Below, piece by piece: positions 8,155 to 15,876 of a DNA stretch of 64,000 nucleotides. The stretch lies in NCBI RefSeq assembly GCF_900142575.1, contig NZ_FRBI01000021.1, positions 63,459 to 127,458 on the forward strand, given 5' to 3'. This DNA is from Actinacidiphila paucisporea. GTDB taxonomy: Bacteria > Actinomycetota > Actinomycetes > Streptomycetales > Streptomycetaceae. Within the stretch, counting starts at the first letter, position 1. Each line of letters begins with the position of its first letter. A program made the translations under genes and the position numbers. Below the pieces are notes generated by a model. The model saw nothing but the letters and a program-made list of their open reading frames with translations. It did not search any database and was not told the DNA's origin.

Positions 8155-8418
8155 ATGGAACAGATAGCGATGCACGGCAGGCCGAGAGTGCCTGCCATCA
8201 GTGCGGGAACGGGTGCGTCAAGTGCGCGACTCGACCGGCATCTGGCGATACTGGCCGGGCCCGCCCTGCCGCAGCGCGAGACCGAGGAGGCGACCGTGCT
8301 GATGCGGGAGCTGACCTCGCGCAACACCGCCCACACCACGGCGAACCGCGGTGCCAGGGTCTCGCTTTTCGCCCCGCTGCGCCGGTTGCGCAGGTCGCTG
8401 TTCGGCAACCGCCGCTGA
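8155..8418 (+). CDS. Small conserved-looking protein of unknown function
   Basis: 87 residues, not recognised. The N-terminal half is polar (MEQIAMHGRPRVPAISAGTG), the centre is a predicted amphipathic helix (ARLDRHLAILAGPALPQRETEEATVLMRELTSRN), and the end is strongly basic (FAPLRRLRRSLFGNRR), which could bind nucleic acid or acidic lipid. ATG 8155 was chosen over the frame start at 8089 because GGTGGGGAGAG precedes it closely. It is divergent from the AAA ATPase. Codon bias supports coding. Confidence 0.6.
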   Translation: MEQIAMHGRPRVPAISAGTGASSARLDRHLAILAGPALPQRETEEATVLMRELTSRNTAHTTANRGARVSLFAPLRRLRRSLFGNRR

Positions 8419-8553
8419 GCGGTCCTCGCTGATCGCGCTGCGCTCCCGCGGTGCTTCGGTGCGCCCTCGTCCTCACCGCCGCCCTGGCCGTGCCCGCCTC
8501 TCCCCGCCGGCCGGCCCCGCGGTTGCGGACCTCCGCGCCCCGCTGCCCCGCGC

Positions 8554-9801
8554 TCACACCAGCGCGAACTGACCGTCGGGTCCCTCTTCACGGTGGTCGA
8601 GCACGGACGCCGGCCTGCGCCTGGCCGCCGGTACCGGTAGCACTCCGGCGTCCCGCAGCGCCGTCCCGGTGATGGTCCGCTCCGGCCGCTCCGACAGCCT
8701 GCCGGCCAGGGCGTGGCGTGCCGCGTCCAGGTCGGCGAGCAGGGTCAGGACGCTGACCACCTCCAGCAGGTCCGAGGTGCAGGAGCGGGACCAGCGCGGT
8801 GGGCGCAGCGCTTCCAGCGAACCCGGTGCGCCCGCCGCCGTACGCCGCTCCCACCACGCTTCGAGCACCCGCACCCCGCCGGCCGTACGGTCCCAGGCGG
8901 CGGGGGACACCGGCGAGATCCGGCCTTCACCGATCCGCAGTTCGCGCTGGTCGCGGTCGTACTCCAGCTCTTCCGCGCGCGGCGCCGCGGGCAGCGGCGC
9001 CCGGACGTAGGGCCGGCTGCCGCCGGGCAGCCGCGGGGCGCCCGGGTCGCGTCCGGCGGCCGGGTCGGCGAAGCGGGCGCCGCGGGTGTGCAGCCACAGC
9101 AGCCGGCCGCCCAGCGCCAGACCGGTCCGCCAGTCGCCGGGGTCGGCGGGGAGGGGCACCTCGCTGCCGCCGGGCGCGGGCCTTGCCGCGGCGGCGACCC
9201 AGGCCAGCACGTCCCACGGGGTGACCCCGGTGCCCAGCCGTTCCGACAGCAGGCCGACGAGCCCGGGCGCCAGGTTGGGGTCGCGGCCGCCCGGCTGCCG
9301 GAACAGCGGGCGTATCCGGCCGGGCCGGCCCGCCGGTGACCGGCCGTCGGGCAGCAGCGCGCTGAAGGCCACGGCGGGCTCGCGCACCTCGGGCAGATAC
9401 GCCTGCTCGACGGCGAAGATCTGCTCGTCGTCGAGCACCCGCCACAACTCGGGCCGTGCGGCGTCGATCAGCCGGTGGTCGGGAATCAGCCACAGCCGGT
9501 CGTGGGCGCCGTGCTGGATCAGCACCGGCTCGGGGCAGCGGCCGACCTCCCGGGCCAGCGCGGTGGTCGCGGTGCGGTGGCCCGGCAGTTGGGCGACCCG
9601 GCTGTGCAGCCCGCGCGCCCGGGTGGGGTGCAGCAGCGCGGCCCGCTCCGCCTCGCCCCGCTCGGCCGTGAACAGAGCCCAGCGGTCGCGCAGCGTGGCG
9701 GCGTCCGGCGCCATGGGCCAGCCGCGGCCGATCCGCAGCGGGCGCACGGACCACGGCATCACATCGTGCAGCAAAGGCGCGTCGTCGCTCACCGCATGCA
9801 T
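8554..9801 (-). CDS. Type ISP restriction/modification C-terminal domain-like protein, without motor or methylase
   Basis: 415 residues resembling the target-recognition/C-terminal region of Type ISP restriction enzymes as it appears in many streptomycete stand-alone proteins. Recognisable stretches are DRLWLIPDHRLIDAARPELW, the FSALLPDG region, and the near-C-terminal VLEAWWERRTA...LEALRPPRWSRSCTSDLLEVVSVLTLLADL. No nuclease, helicase or SAM-binding motif is present, so it is unlikely to restrict DNA by itself. It lies 14 bp beyond the stop of the GntR gene in the same direction, so it may be the third gene of the hmgA operon. The assignment comes from family memory rather than a search. Confidence 0.5.
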   Translation of the reverse strand: MHAVSDDAPLLHDVMPWSVRPLRIGRGWPMAPDAATLRDRWALFTAERGEAERAALLHPTRARGLHSRVAQLPGHRTATTALAREVGRCPEPVLIQHGAHDRLWLIPDHRLIDAARPELWRVLDDEQIFAVEQAYLPEVREPAVAFSALLPDGRSPAGRPGRIRPLFRQPGGRDPNLAPGLVGLLSERLGTGVTPWDVLAWVAAAARPAPGGSEVPLPADPGDWRTGLALGGRLLWLHTRGARFADPAAGRDPGAPRLPGGSRPYVRAPLPAAPRAEELEYDRDQRELRIGEGRISPVSPAAWDRTAGGVRVLEAWWERRTAAGAPGSLEALRPPRWSRSCTSDLLEVVSVLTLLADLDAARHALAGRLSERPERTITGTALRDAGVLPVPAARRRPASVLDHREEGPDGQFALV

Positions 9802-9815
9802 GCTACTGAGGCCCC

Positions 9816-10562
9816 TCAGCGCGCCTCCATCGTCACGGTGAAGGAGAACCGGTCGCCCCGGTAGTGGATCCGCACCACGTCGACCGCCCGCCCCGACCCG
9901 TCGTAGGTGACCCCGGTGTAGTGCAGGATCGGGCTCAGCAGCGGCACCTGGAGCAGCCGGGCGGTCTCCGGGTCCGCCAGCCGCGCCTCGACGGTGTCGG
10001 TGATCCGGCTGATCCGGACCCCCAGCACGTCACGCAGCACCTTGGTCATCGGCCAGCGCTCCAGGTCCGCCAGATCGATCCCGGCGGCCAGGTCGGGACG
10101 GACGAAATTCTCCGCCCAGTTGGTGGGCTCGCCCGCCTCGTCGCAGCGCAGCCGCCGGTATGCCATCGCCTCCGTCAGATCGGGGAAGTGCTCGCGCACC
10201 TCCGGCGGCAGCGGCGCGCGCCCGTACTGGAGCACCGCGGTGTGCCCACCGGACTGCTGGGCCACGATCGCGTCGACCGAGCCGAGCAGCTTGACCGGTG
10301 CGCCGCGCAGCGCCGCCGGCTCGATGAAGGTGCCGCGCCTGCGGTGCCGCGTTATCAGGCCCTCCTCCTCCAGTTCCTTCAGCGCCTGGCGCATGGTGAG
10401 CACGCTGACGCCGTAGTGCCCGGCGAGGTCGTCCTCGGTGGGCAGCCGCAGCGGGTCCTCGGGGCGGCGGCCCAGTATCGAGGCGCGCAGCGACTGGGAG
10501 ACCTGATACCACAGCGGCAGCTTGCGGTTCAGGGTCAGGGAGTCGGGGGCGAAGGAGGTCAT
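9816..10562 (-). CDS. GntR-family regulator, HutC-type ligand domain (probable hmgA regulator)
   Basis: 248 residues. The N-terminal winged helix is LPLWYQVSQSLRASIL...RLPTEDDLAGHYGVSVLTMRQALKELEEEGLITRHRRRGTFI. The C-terminal UTRA-like domain carries AYRRLRCDEAGEPTNWAENFV and ends SPILHYTGVTYDGSGRAVDVVRIHYRGDRFSF. ATG 10562 lies 5 bp after the hmgA stop and gives a normal N-terminus; the longer frame from 10601 would overlap hmgA. Co-transcription with homogentisate dioxygenase suggests that it senses a tyrosine-catabolic intermediate and binds the palindrome at 11895-11932. Confidence 0.85.
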   Translation of the reverse strand: MTSFAPDSLTLNRKLPLWYQVSQSLRASILGRRPEDPLRLPTEDDLAGHYGVSVLTMRQALKELEEEGLITRHRRRGTFIEPAALRGAPVKLLGSVDAIVAQQSGGHTAVLQYGRAPLPPEVREHFPDLTEAMAYRRLRCDEAGEPTNWAENFVRPDLAAGIDLADLERWPMTKVLRDVLGVRISRITDTVEARLADPETARLLQVPLLSPILHYTGVTYDGSGRAVDVVRIHYRGDRFSFTVTMEAR

Positions 10563-10567
10563 GGCCG

Positions 10568-11875
10568 TCACAGCCGGAAGTTCCTCGCGAGCCCCTCCCA
10601 CACCGTGTCGTAGCCCTGCTGGCGATGGCCCGCGGACAGGGCGGACTCGGTGGGCACGATCGGCCAGCGGGTCTCGAACATGAAAGCCAGCCCGTCGTCG
10701 ACCCGTTGCGGTATCAACTCGGCGGTGCTGGCCCGGTCGAAGGTGGCCCGGTCGGGGCCGTGCGCTGACATCATGTTGTGCAGCGAGGCGCCGCCGGGCA
10801 CGAAGCCCTCGGCCTTGGCGTCATAGGCGCCCTCGATCAGGCCCATGAACTCCGACATCACATTGCGGTGGAAGTACGGCGGCCGGAAGGTGTCCTCGCC
10901 GACCAGCCAGCGCGGCGCGAAGACCACGAAGTCCGCACCGGCGAGCCCCGGGGTGTCGGACGGCGAGGTCAGCACCGTGAAGATCGACGGGTCGGGGTGG
11001 TCGTAGCTGATGGACCCCAGCACGTTGAAGCGGCGCAGGTCGTACAGATACGGCACGTGGCTGCCGTGCCAGGCGACCACGTCGAGCGGCGAGTGGCTGT
11101 AGCGCGCCGACCACAGGTTGCCGCCGAACTTGTTGATGACGTCGGTCTCCTCGTCACCGTCCTCGTAGGCGGCGACCGGGGCGAGGAAGTCCCGGGCGTT
11201 CGCCAGCCCGTTGGCACCGATCGGTCCCAGCTCGGGCAGTTGGAAGGGCCGCCCGTAGTTCTCGCACACGTAGCCGCGGGCGGTGCCGTCCGGCAGGTCG
11301 ACCCGGAAGCGGACGCCGCGCGGGATCAGCGCGATGTGGCCCGGCTCGGCGCGCAGCATCCCCAACTCGGTCCGCAGGAGCAGCGCGCCCTGCTGGGGCA
11401 CGATCAGGAACTCCCCGTCGGCGGAGGAGAACACCCGGCCCTGCATCGAGTGGTTGGCGGCATACCAGTGGATGCCGATGCCCTCGCGGCGCAGCACGTC
11501 GCCGTTTCCCCCGACGGTGACCAGGCCCTGCACGAAGTCGGTCGGCTCGGCGGGCAGCGGCAGCGGACCCCAGCGCAGCCGGTTCGGATCGGGCTCCACG
11601 TCCTGGAAGGGACCGCTGCGCAGCGATCCGTTCGGCACCCGGTGGAAAGGGGGGTGCGCGGCGGACGGGCGGATCCGGTAGAGCCAGCTGCGCCGGTTGT
11701 GCGCGCGCGGCTCGGTGAAGGCGGTGCCGCTCAGCTGCTCGGCATACAGCCCGAACGGGGCGCGCTGCGGCGCATTGCGCCCGACCGGCAGCGCGCCGGG
11801 CACGGCCTCGCTGCTGTGCTCGTTTCCGAAGCCCGCCGAATAGTCGAGGTCCTTGCCGTCCTGGCCGATGTCCAT
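10568..11875 (-). CDS. hmgA: Homogentisate 1,2-dioxygenase
   Basis: 435 residues, full length for the family. It opens the aromatic ring of homogentisate to maleylacetoacetate in tyrosine and phenylalanine breakdown. The non-haem iron ligands are visible: His and Glu in PPYFHRNVMSEFMGLIEG and His in MMSAHGPDRATF. The N-terminal signature YSAGFGNEHSSEAVPGALPVGRN is diagnostic. The start follows GGGGAG by about 6 nt. It heads an operon with the GntR gene and sits directly behind a 16-bp-arm palindrome. Later pathway enzymes (maleylacetoacetate isomerase, fumarylacetoacetase) are not in view. Confidence 0.95.
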   Translation of the reverse strand: MDIGQDGKDLDYSAGFGNEHSSEAVPGALPVGRNAPQRAPFGLYAEQLSGTAFTEPRAHNRRSWLYRIRPSAAHPPFHRVPNGSLRSGPFQDVEPDPNRLRWGPLPLPAEPTDFVQGLVTVGGNGDVLRREGIGIHWYAANHSMQGRVFSSADGEFLIVPQQGALLLRTELGMLRAEPGHIALIPRGVRFRVDLPDGTARGYVCENYGRPFQLPELGPIGANGLANARDFLAPVAAYEDGDEETDVINKFGGNLWSARYSHSPLDVVAWHGSHVPYLYDLRRFNVLGSISYDHPDPSIFTVLTSPSDTPGLAGADFVVFAPRWLVGEDTFRPPYFHRNVMSEFMGLIEGAYDAKAEGFVPGGASLHNMMSAHGPDRATFDRASTAELIPQRVDDGLAFMFETRWPIVPTESALSAGHRQQGYDTVWEGLARNFRL

Positions 11876-11894
11876 GGTCCACTCCCCGCGTCGT

Positions 11895-11932
11895 CGTCCT
11901 GATTCCTATGCTGGACCATAGGAATCAGGACG
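11895..11932. promoter_or_regulatory. Long palindrome (16-bp arms, 6-bp spacer) upstream of hmgA
   Basis: CGTCCTGATTCCTATG (11895-11910), spacer CTGGAC, then the exact reverse complement at 11917-11932. It lies about 20 bp upstream of the hmgA start and 12 bp beyond the SGNH hydrolase stop. The arms are AT-richer than a streptomycete terminator and no U-tract follows, so an operator, probably for the co-transcribed GntR protein, is favoured; a terminator for the upstream gene is the alternative. Confidence 0.75.
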
Positions 11933-11944
11933 GCAACCCCCGCC

Positions 11945-12685
11945 TCAGGCCTGTGGACAACCTCCGGCTCCAGCCGCGATCTCCCTGCTCAGGGCACGTA
12001 TCGTCGCGGCGCCGATCACCGCGTGCCCGCGCGCGGAGGCGTGCACGAGGTCGGCGCTGTAGAGGTCGCGGTCGCCGACCGCGGGGTGGTCGTACATCTC
12101 GACCAGCACCGCGCCGTGCCGCCGTGCGGTCTCGCGGACGATGCCGTTGAGCAGCGCTATGCCCTCCTCCAGCGGGCCGCCGCGCAGTTCGGGAACCGCC
12201 GCGGCCACGTTCGTCAGCGCGAAGGCGACCAGTGTGGTGCCGGGGGCGGCGAGCCGGCCGAAGAGCAGATCCATCTCGCGGGCGACCGCGGCGGGGGAGA
12301 AGCCGGGCAGCAGCAGGTCGTTGCCGCCGCAGACCACCGCGACCAGGTCGGGCGCGAAGGCGGCGGCCCGATCCGCCTGCCCGGCGCGCACCTGGGCGGT
12401 GGTCAGGCCGCGCAGGCCGAGGTTGGCGTAGACCGCGTCGGGCGTGACGCGGTGCAGCGCCTCCGCGGTCCGGTCGGCCCAGGGCGCCGTGCGGTAGCCG
12501 CGTTGCGGGTCGCCCAGGCCCTCGGCGAGGCTGTCGCCCACCACGGCGAAGCGCCGCCAGGGTGCGCCGCGCAGCAGCTCCTCGGCCTCGCCGTCGTCCA
12601 GGCAGTGCGGGTCGGCGGCCTCCGCGGGGTAGGCGGCCGCCCAGCCGGCGGCGGGCCGCGGGGCGGCGCTCGATTCGCGGACCAC
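11945..12685 (-). CDS. SGNH/GDSL-family hydrolase
   Basis: 246 residues, predicted cytoplasmic esterase or lipase-like enzyme. Block I is FAVVGDSLAEGLGD with catalytic Ser52. Gly/Asn oxyanion residues are in ANLGLRG (block II) and VCGGNDLL (block III). Block V is DLVHASARGH with the Asp-His pair. No signal peptide is seen. A GTG start (12683-12685) lies one base after the exporter's TGA, so the two are translationally coupled; the hydrolase may act on a compound related to the exporter's substrate. Substrate unknown. Confidence 0.85.
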   Translation of the reverse strand: MVRESSAAPRPAAGWAAAYPAEAADPHCLDDGEAEELLRGAPWRRFAVVGDSLAEGLGDPQRGYRTAPWADRTAEALHRVTPDAVYANLGLRGLTTAQVRAGQADRAAAFAPDLVAVVCGGNDLLLPGFSPAAVAREMDLLFGRLAAPGTTLVAFALTNVAAAVPELRGGPLEEGIALLNGIVRETARRHGAVLVEMYDHPAVGDRDLYSADLVHASARGHAVIGAATIRALSREIAAGAGGCPQA

Positions 12686-12686
12686 G

Positions 12687-14114
12687 TCAGGACTCCTTCA
12701 CCAAGGTGCGGGCCATGGCCAGGCCCACCAGGGCGGCGACCGCGGCCAGCCCGCCGCAGACGGCGAAGACGTCGCGATAGGCCTGCGGTCCGGCGATCCC
12801 GTGCGCGGCGATCACCGACGCGGTGGCCGCGACGCCCAGGGAGCCGCCCAACTGCCGTGCGGTGGTGGTCATGCCGATCCCGGAGGCGAACTGCCGCGGT
12901 GGCAGCGACCTGGCGGCCGCGGTGCTCAGCGCGGTCAGGGCGGCGCCGAAGGCCGCGCCGCCGACCAGGCCCATCGGCAGCCACAGCGTCAGAAAGCGAG
13001 TGTCCGTATCCAGGTCGAGATACGCCCACACGCTCACCGTGGCGAAGGCCGCCATGGAGAGCCCGACCACGGCGGGCAGCTGGTGCGGCTTGGCCCGCTT
13101 GCCCACCGCGACGGCGGCGATCGCGGAGGTGAGCGCGCCGGGGGTGACGGCGAAGCCGGCTTTGAGCACCGAGTAGTGCCACACGGTGGTCAGGAACAGC
13201 GGGCTGCTCAGCAGCCAGCCGAAGAGCGCCGCGCCGGTGAAGGCCGCGGCGGCCGAGGCCACCGCGAAGGTGTGGTCGCGGAAGAGGGCGGTCTCGACGG
13301 CGGGCGCGGCATGGCGCGTGGAGCGGACCAGGGCGACGGCGATCAGGGCGGCGCCGCCCGCCACGCCCGCCACCGTGGCCGCGTCGGTCCAGCCCCAGTC
13401 GCTGCCCTTGGTGAGTGCGAGCACCAACAGGGCGATGCCCGCCGTGACCGTGAGAGTGCCCAGCGGGTCGGGGAGCCGCCGCTGCGCCCCGGTGCGCTCG
13501 GGCAGGCCGCGTATCCCGGCGAGTACGAGAGCGGCGCCTACTGGCACGTTGATCAGGAAGACGGCCCGCCAGCCGAAGGCGTCGACCAGGACGCCGCCGA
13601 GCGCGGGACCGGCCGCGGTGGCCATCGAGCCCGCCGCTCCCCAGGCGCCTATTGCCGCGGGGAGACGCTGTGGCGGGGTGGTGGCGAGCAGCAGGCCGAG
13701 TGCGGCCGGGATCATGCCCGCGGCGGTCGCGCCCTGCAGGGCGCGGGAGGTGATCAGCCACGGCAGGTCAGGTGCGCACGCGCACAGGGCGGAGGCCACC
13801 GTGAAGCCAGCCAGCGAGGACAGGAAGAGCCGCTTGCGGCCGAAGGCGTCGGCGATCCGGCCGGCGGGGGTCAGCAGCGCGGCGAAGAGCACCGCGTAGC
13901 TGCTGACCACCCACGACAGGTCCGAGACCCGGTCGCCGGGGAAGCTCGCGGCCAGGTCGGGAAAGGCGACGTTGACGACGGTGGTGTCGAGGAACGCGAT
14001 GAAGGTCGCCCCCGCGCTGAGCAGCAGGACGACACCGGGTCGCGGGTCCGTGCCGCCCGCGGACGGCGGTCCCGCCGCGGGCGCCGCGGAAGGGGGGGAA
14101 ATCGGTGAGGACAT
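12687..14114 (-). CDS. MFS drug exporter, DHA2 (14-helix, EmrB/QacA) type
   Basis: About 475 residues from ATG 14112-14114 (MSSPISPP). Fourteen hydrophobic segments are predicted. Motif A-like GRIADAFGRKRLF follows helix 2, and the antiporter motif C-like run RALQGATAAGMIPAALGLLL lies in helix 5. The helix 1 motif FIAFLDTTVVNVAFPDL is typical of DHA2 proton-driven multidrug pumps. The start was moved inward from 14186 because that frame crosses the operator pair at 14140-14176. It is coupled to the SGNH hydrolase gene and probably repressed by a TetR protein encoded downstream of the second MITE. Confidence 0.88.
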   Translation of the reverse strand: MSSPISPPSAAPAAGPPSAGGTDPRPGVVLLLSAGATFIAFLDTTVVNVAFPDLAASFPGDRVSDLSWVVSSYAVLFAALLTPAGRIADAFGRKRLFLSSLAGFTVASALCACAPDLPWLITSRALQGATAAGMIPAALGLLLATTPPQRLPAAIGAWGAAGSMATAAGPALGGVLVDAFGWRAVFLINVPVGAALVLAGIRGLPERTGAQRRLPDPLGTLTVTAGIALLVLALTKGSDWGWTDAATVAGVAGGAALIAVALVRSTRHAAPAVETALFRDHTFAVASAAAAFTGAALFGWLLSSPLFLTTVWHYSVLKAGFAVTPGALTSAIAAVAVGKRAKPHQLPAVVGLSMAAFATVSVWAYLDLDTDTRFLTLWLPMGLVGGAAFGAALTALSTAAARSLPPRQFASGIGMTTTARQLGGSLGVAATASVIAAHGIAGPQAYRDVFAVCGGLAAVAALVGLAMARTLVKES

Positions 14115-14139
14115 GGCAGTCCTTGCCTCGGCGAGGGAA

Positions 14140-14176
14140 CATACTGACGGTATGAAACTTACATACTGAGGGTATG
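14140..14176. promoter_or_regulatory. Tandem palindromic operators of the exporter gene
   Basis: CATACTGACGGTATG (14140-14154) and CATACTGAGGGTATG (14162-14176) each have CATAC/GTATG arms and lie 22 bp apart centre to centre, two helical turns. They sit 26 bp upstream of the MFS start. The arrangement is typical of TetR-family dimers binding side by side; the regulator encoded at 14476 is the closest candidate. Confidence 0.75.
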
Positions 14177-14201
14177 TGAGTGTCAAGCACCGCGTCGGCT
14201 G

Positions 14202-14390
14202 AGGGCTGTCCCTTGATCCGCGGTTGATCGGCGCGCGGTGTCAGACGCGGTACATCACAAGGCGGAGGGTCGCCCTCCGGGTCCTATGCGGGCGGACCCG
14301 GCAACGCAGGGGGCCACCTCCCGCCGAAGGCAGGGGGAGAGGCGCCGCAGCCGTCGTCGCGCGCCCGCCGGGGATGAGGGGGACAGCCCT
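14202..14390. mobile_element. Second MITE-like element, inverted relative to the one at 6447
   Basis: AGGGCTGTCCC at 14202-14212 is mirrored exactly at 14380-14390. On the reverse strand the interior repeats blocks of the first element in the same order: CTCCCCCTGCCTTCGGCGGGAG, then TCCGCCTTGTGATGTAC, then a GATC-rich end. Both are about 190 bp and non-coding. This copy separates the exporter operators from the TetR gene. It has diverged more than the first copy, so it looks older. Confidence 0.65.
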
Positions 14391-14475
14391 TAGGGTGGAC
14401 AGCGGACGGACGAGAACGGGGGCAGAGCGGCGCACATACCCGAGCGCCGCAGGCCGGCAGGACAGGAGGGTGGCC

Positions 14476-15117
14476 GTGGCGACAGCGCGTACGGCGACAG
14501 ACAGCGGCGCAGGGCGGCCGCGCGTACGCCCGACCCAGCGCGAACGCTCCGACGCGACCGTCGAAGACCTGCTGGACGCCGCACGGACGCTCTTTGCGAC
14601 CGTCGGCTACGCGGCCACCTCGCTGGACGCCGTCTGCGAGCGGGCCGGCGTCACCAAGGGCGCCCTCTACCACCACTTCGCCGGCAAGAAGCAGCTCTTC
14701 AGCGCCGTCTACACCCGGGAGCAGGAGCGCCTTTCCGCGCGCATCACCACCGCCTATCTGGCCGTAGCCGCCGACCCGTGGGAAGCGGTCTTCGAGGGCT
14801 GCCGCGCCTACCTGGAGGCCGCGCTCGATCCCGAGGCGCAGCGCATCACGCTCTTCGACGCGCCCGGCGCGCTCGGCTGGGAGGCCATGCGGGACCTGGG
14901 CGTCAACTGCCGCGAGCAGACCCGCAAGGGCGTCGCGCGGGCCATCGAGCAGGGCGCCATTTCCCCACGCCCCGCCGACCCGCTGGCCTCGATGCTCTAC
15001 GGCGGCCTCAGCGAGAGTGCCATGGCGATCGCCAGGACCGCCGACCCGCAGGCGGCACTGCGCGACGTGCTCACCGACCTGCGCAAGCTCTTCGACGCGC
15101 TCGCCGCGGGGAACTGA
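14476..15117 (+). CDS. TetR-family regulator (probable exporter repressor)
   Basis: 213 residues from GTG 14476, preceded by AGGAGG at a 6-nt spacing. The N-terminal HTH is VEDLLDAARTLFATVGYAATSLDAVCERAGVTKGALYHHFAGKKQLFSAVY. The C-terminal ligand domain contains LFDAPGALGWEAMRDLGVNC and SMLYGGLSESAMAIA. It is followed 6 bp later by a second TetR gene. Divergent placement from the MFS exporter suggests that it binds 14140-14176 and is released by an exported compound. The long upstream open frame from 14224 lies inside the MITE and is not used. Confidence 0.85.
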   Translation: MATARTATDSGAGRPRVRPTQRERSDATVEDLLDAARTLFATVGYAATSLDAVCERAGVTKGALYHHFAGKKQLFSAVYTREQERLSARITTAYLAVAADPWEAVFEGCRAYLEAALDPEAQRITLFDAPGALGWEAMRDLGVNCREQTRKGVARAIEQGAISPRPADPLASMLYGGLSESAMAIARTADPQAALRDVLTDLRKLFDALAAGN

Positions 15118-15123
15118 CCGCGG

Positions 15124-15741
15124 ATGGCGGGCGCCACGGGCGCACCCGGAGCCGACGGGGGGCTGCTGCGCCGTGCGCCCGTACAGCAGCGCAGCACCCA
15201 GCGGCTGGAGCGGATCCTCGACGCGTGCGCCCAACTCCTCGACGAGGCCGGCTACGACCGGCTCAGCACCAGGGCGGTCGCCGCCCGCGCCGGAGTGCCG
15301 ATCGGCTCGGTCTACCGCTTCTTCGCCGACAAGCGCGCGATGGCCGACGCGCTCGCCCACCGCAACCTGGACGACTTCCTCGACCGGACCGCGGCACGGC
15401 TGGCCGAGCCGGGCACCGGTGACGGCTGGCGGGCCGCCGTCGAAGTGCTGGTCGACGAATACACCGCGATGAAGCGCACCGCGCCCGGCTTCGCCCTGCT
15501 GGACTTCGGCGTGCCCGGCGAGACCAACCACGACCTTGCCGAGCGGCTGCCCGCACTGCTCGGCGACCGGCTCACGACCGACCCCGCCGACCCGCGGCTG
15601 CGGCTCGCACTGGTGGTCGCCGTCGAGGCCGCCGACGCGGCACTGCAACTGGCCTTCCGAACCGAGCCGGCGGGCGACCCCCGGGTGGTCGCCGAGGCCA
15701 AGCGGCTGCTCCTGGGCTATCTGGCGACGGTACTCGACTGA
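15124..15741 (+). CDS. Second TetR-family regulator
   Basis: 205 residues. The HTH is STQRLERILDACAQLLDEAGYDRLSTRAVAARAGVPIGSVYRFFADKRAMADALAHRNLDDFLDR. The C-terminal domain is a short helical bundle. ATG 15124 lies 6 bp after the preceding TetR stop, so they are co-transcribed. Its target could be the palindrome TACCGATCGGTA at 15813-15824 ahead of the molybdenum enzyme, or the exporter promoter. Two adjacent TetR genes are unusual; one may respond to a different ligand. Confidence 0.82.
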   Translation: MAGATGAPGADGGLLRRAPVQQRSTQRLERILDACAQLLDEAGYDRLSTRAVAARAGVPIGSVYRFFADKRAMADALAHRNLDDFLDRTAARLAEPGTGDGWRAAVEVLVDEYTAMKRTAPGFALLDFGVPGETNHDLAERLPALLGDRLTTDPADPRLRLALVVAVEAADAALQLAFRTEPAGDPRVVAEAKRLLLGYLATVLD

Positions 15742-15812
15742 AACGCGGCCGGCCCCGCCGCACCGGACAGCCCGGGACCGATGTCGGTACCGCCGAGTGG
15801 TGTCGTTGTCAG

Positions 15813-15824
15813 TACCGATCGGTA
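15813..15824. promoter_or_regulatory. Palindromic operator ahead of the molybdenum oxidoreductase
   Basis: TACCGATCGGTA is a perfect 12-bp palindrome, 53 bp upstream of the start at 15877. A related half (GTCGGTACCG) lies at 15783-15792. Size and symmetry fit a TetR-type site; the TetR gene ending at 15741 is the nearest candidate. Confidence 0.55.
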
Positions 15825-15876
15825 GTGTCGGAGACGAAAGCGCGCCAGTGCCGTCGCCGCCCAGGGGGAGTCACCG

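Noticed and set aside
15768..15780. GGACAGCCC as a possible third MITE end
   Set aside because: No partner inverted repeat within 300 bp and none of the internal blocks of the two elements.
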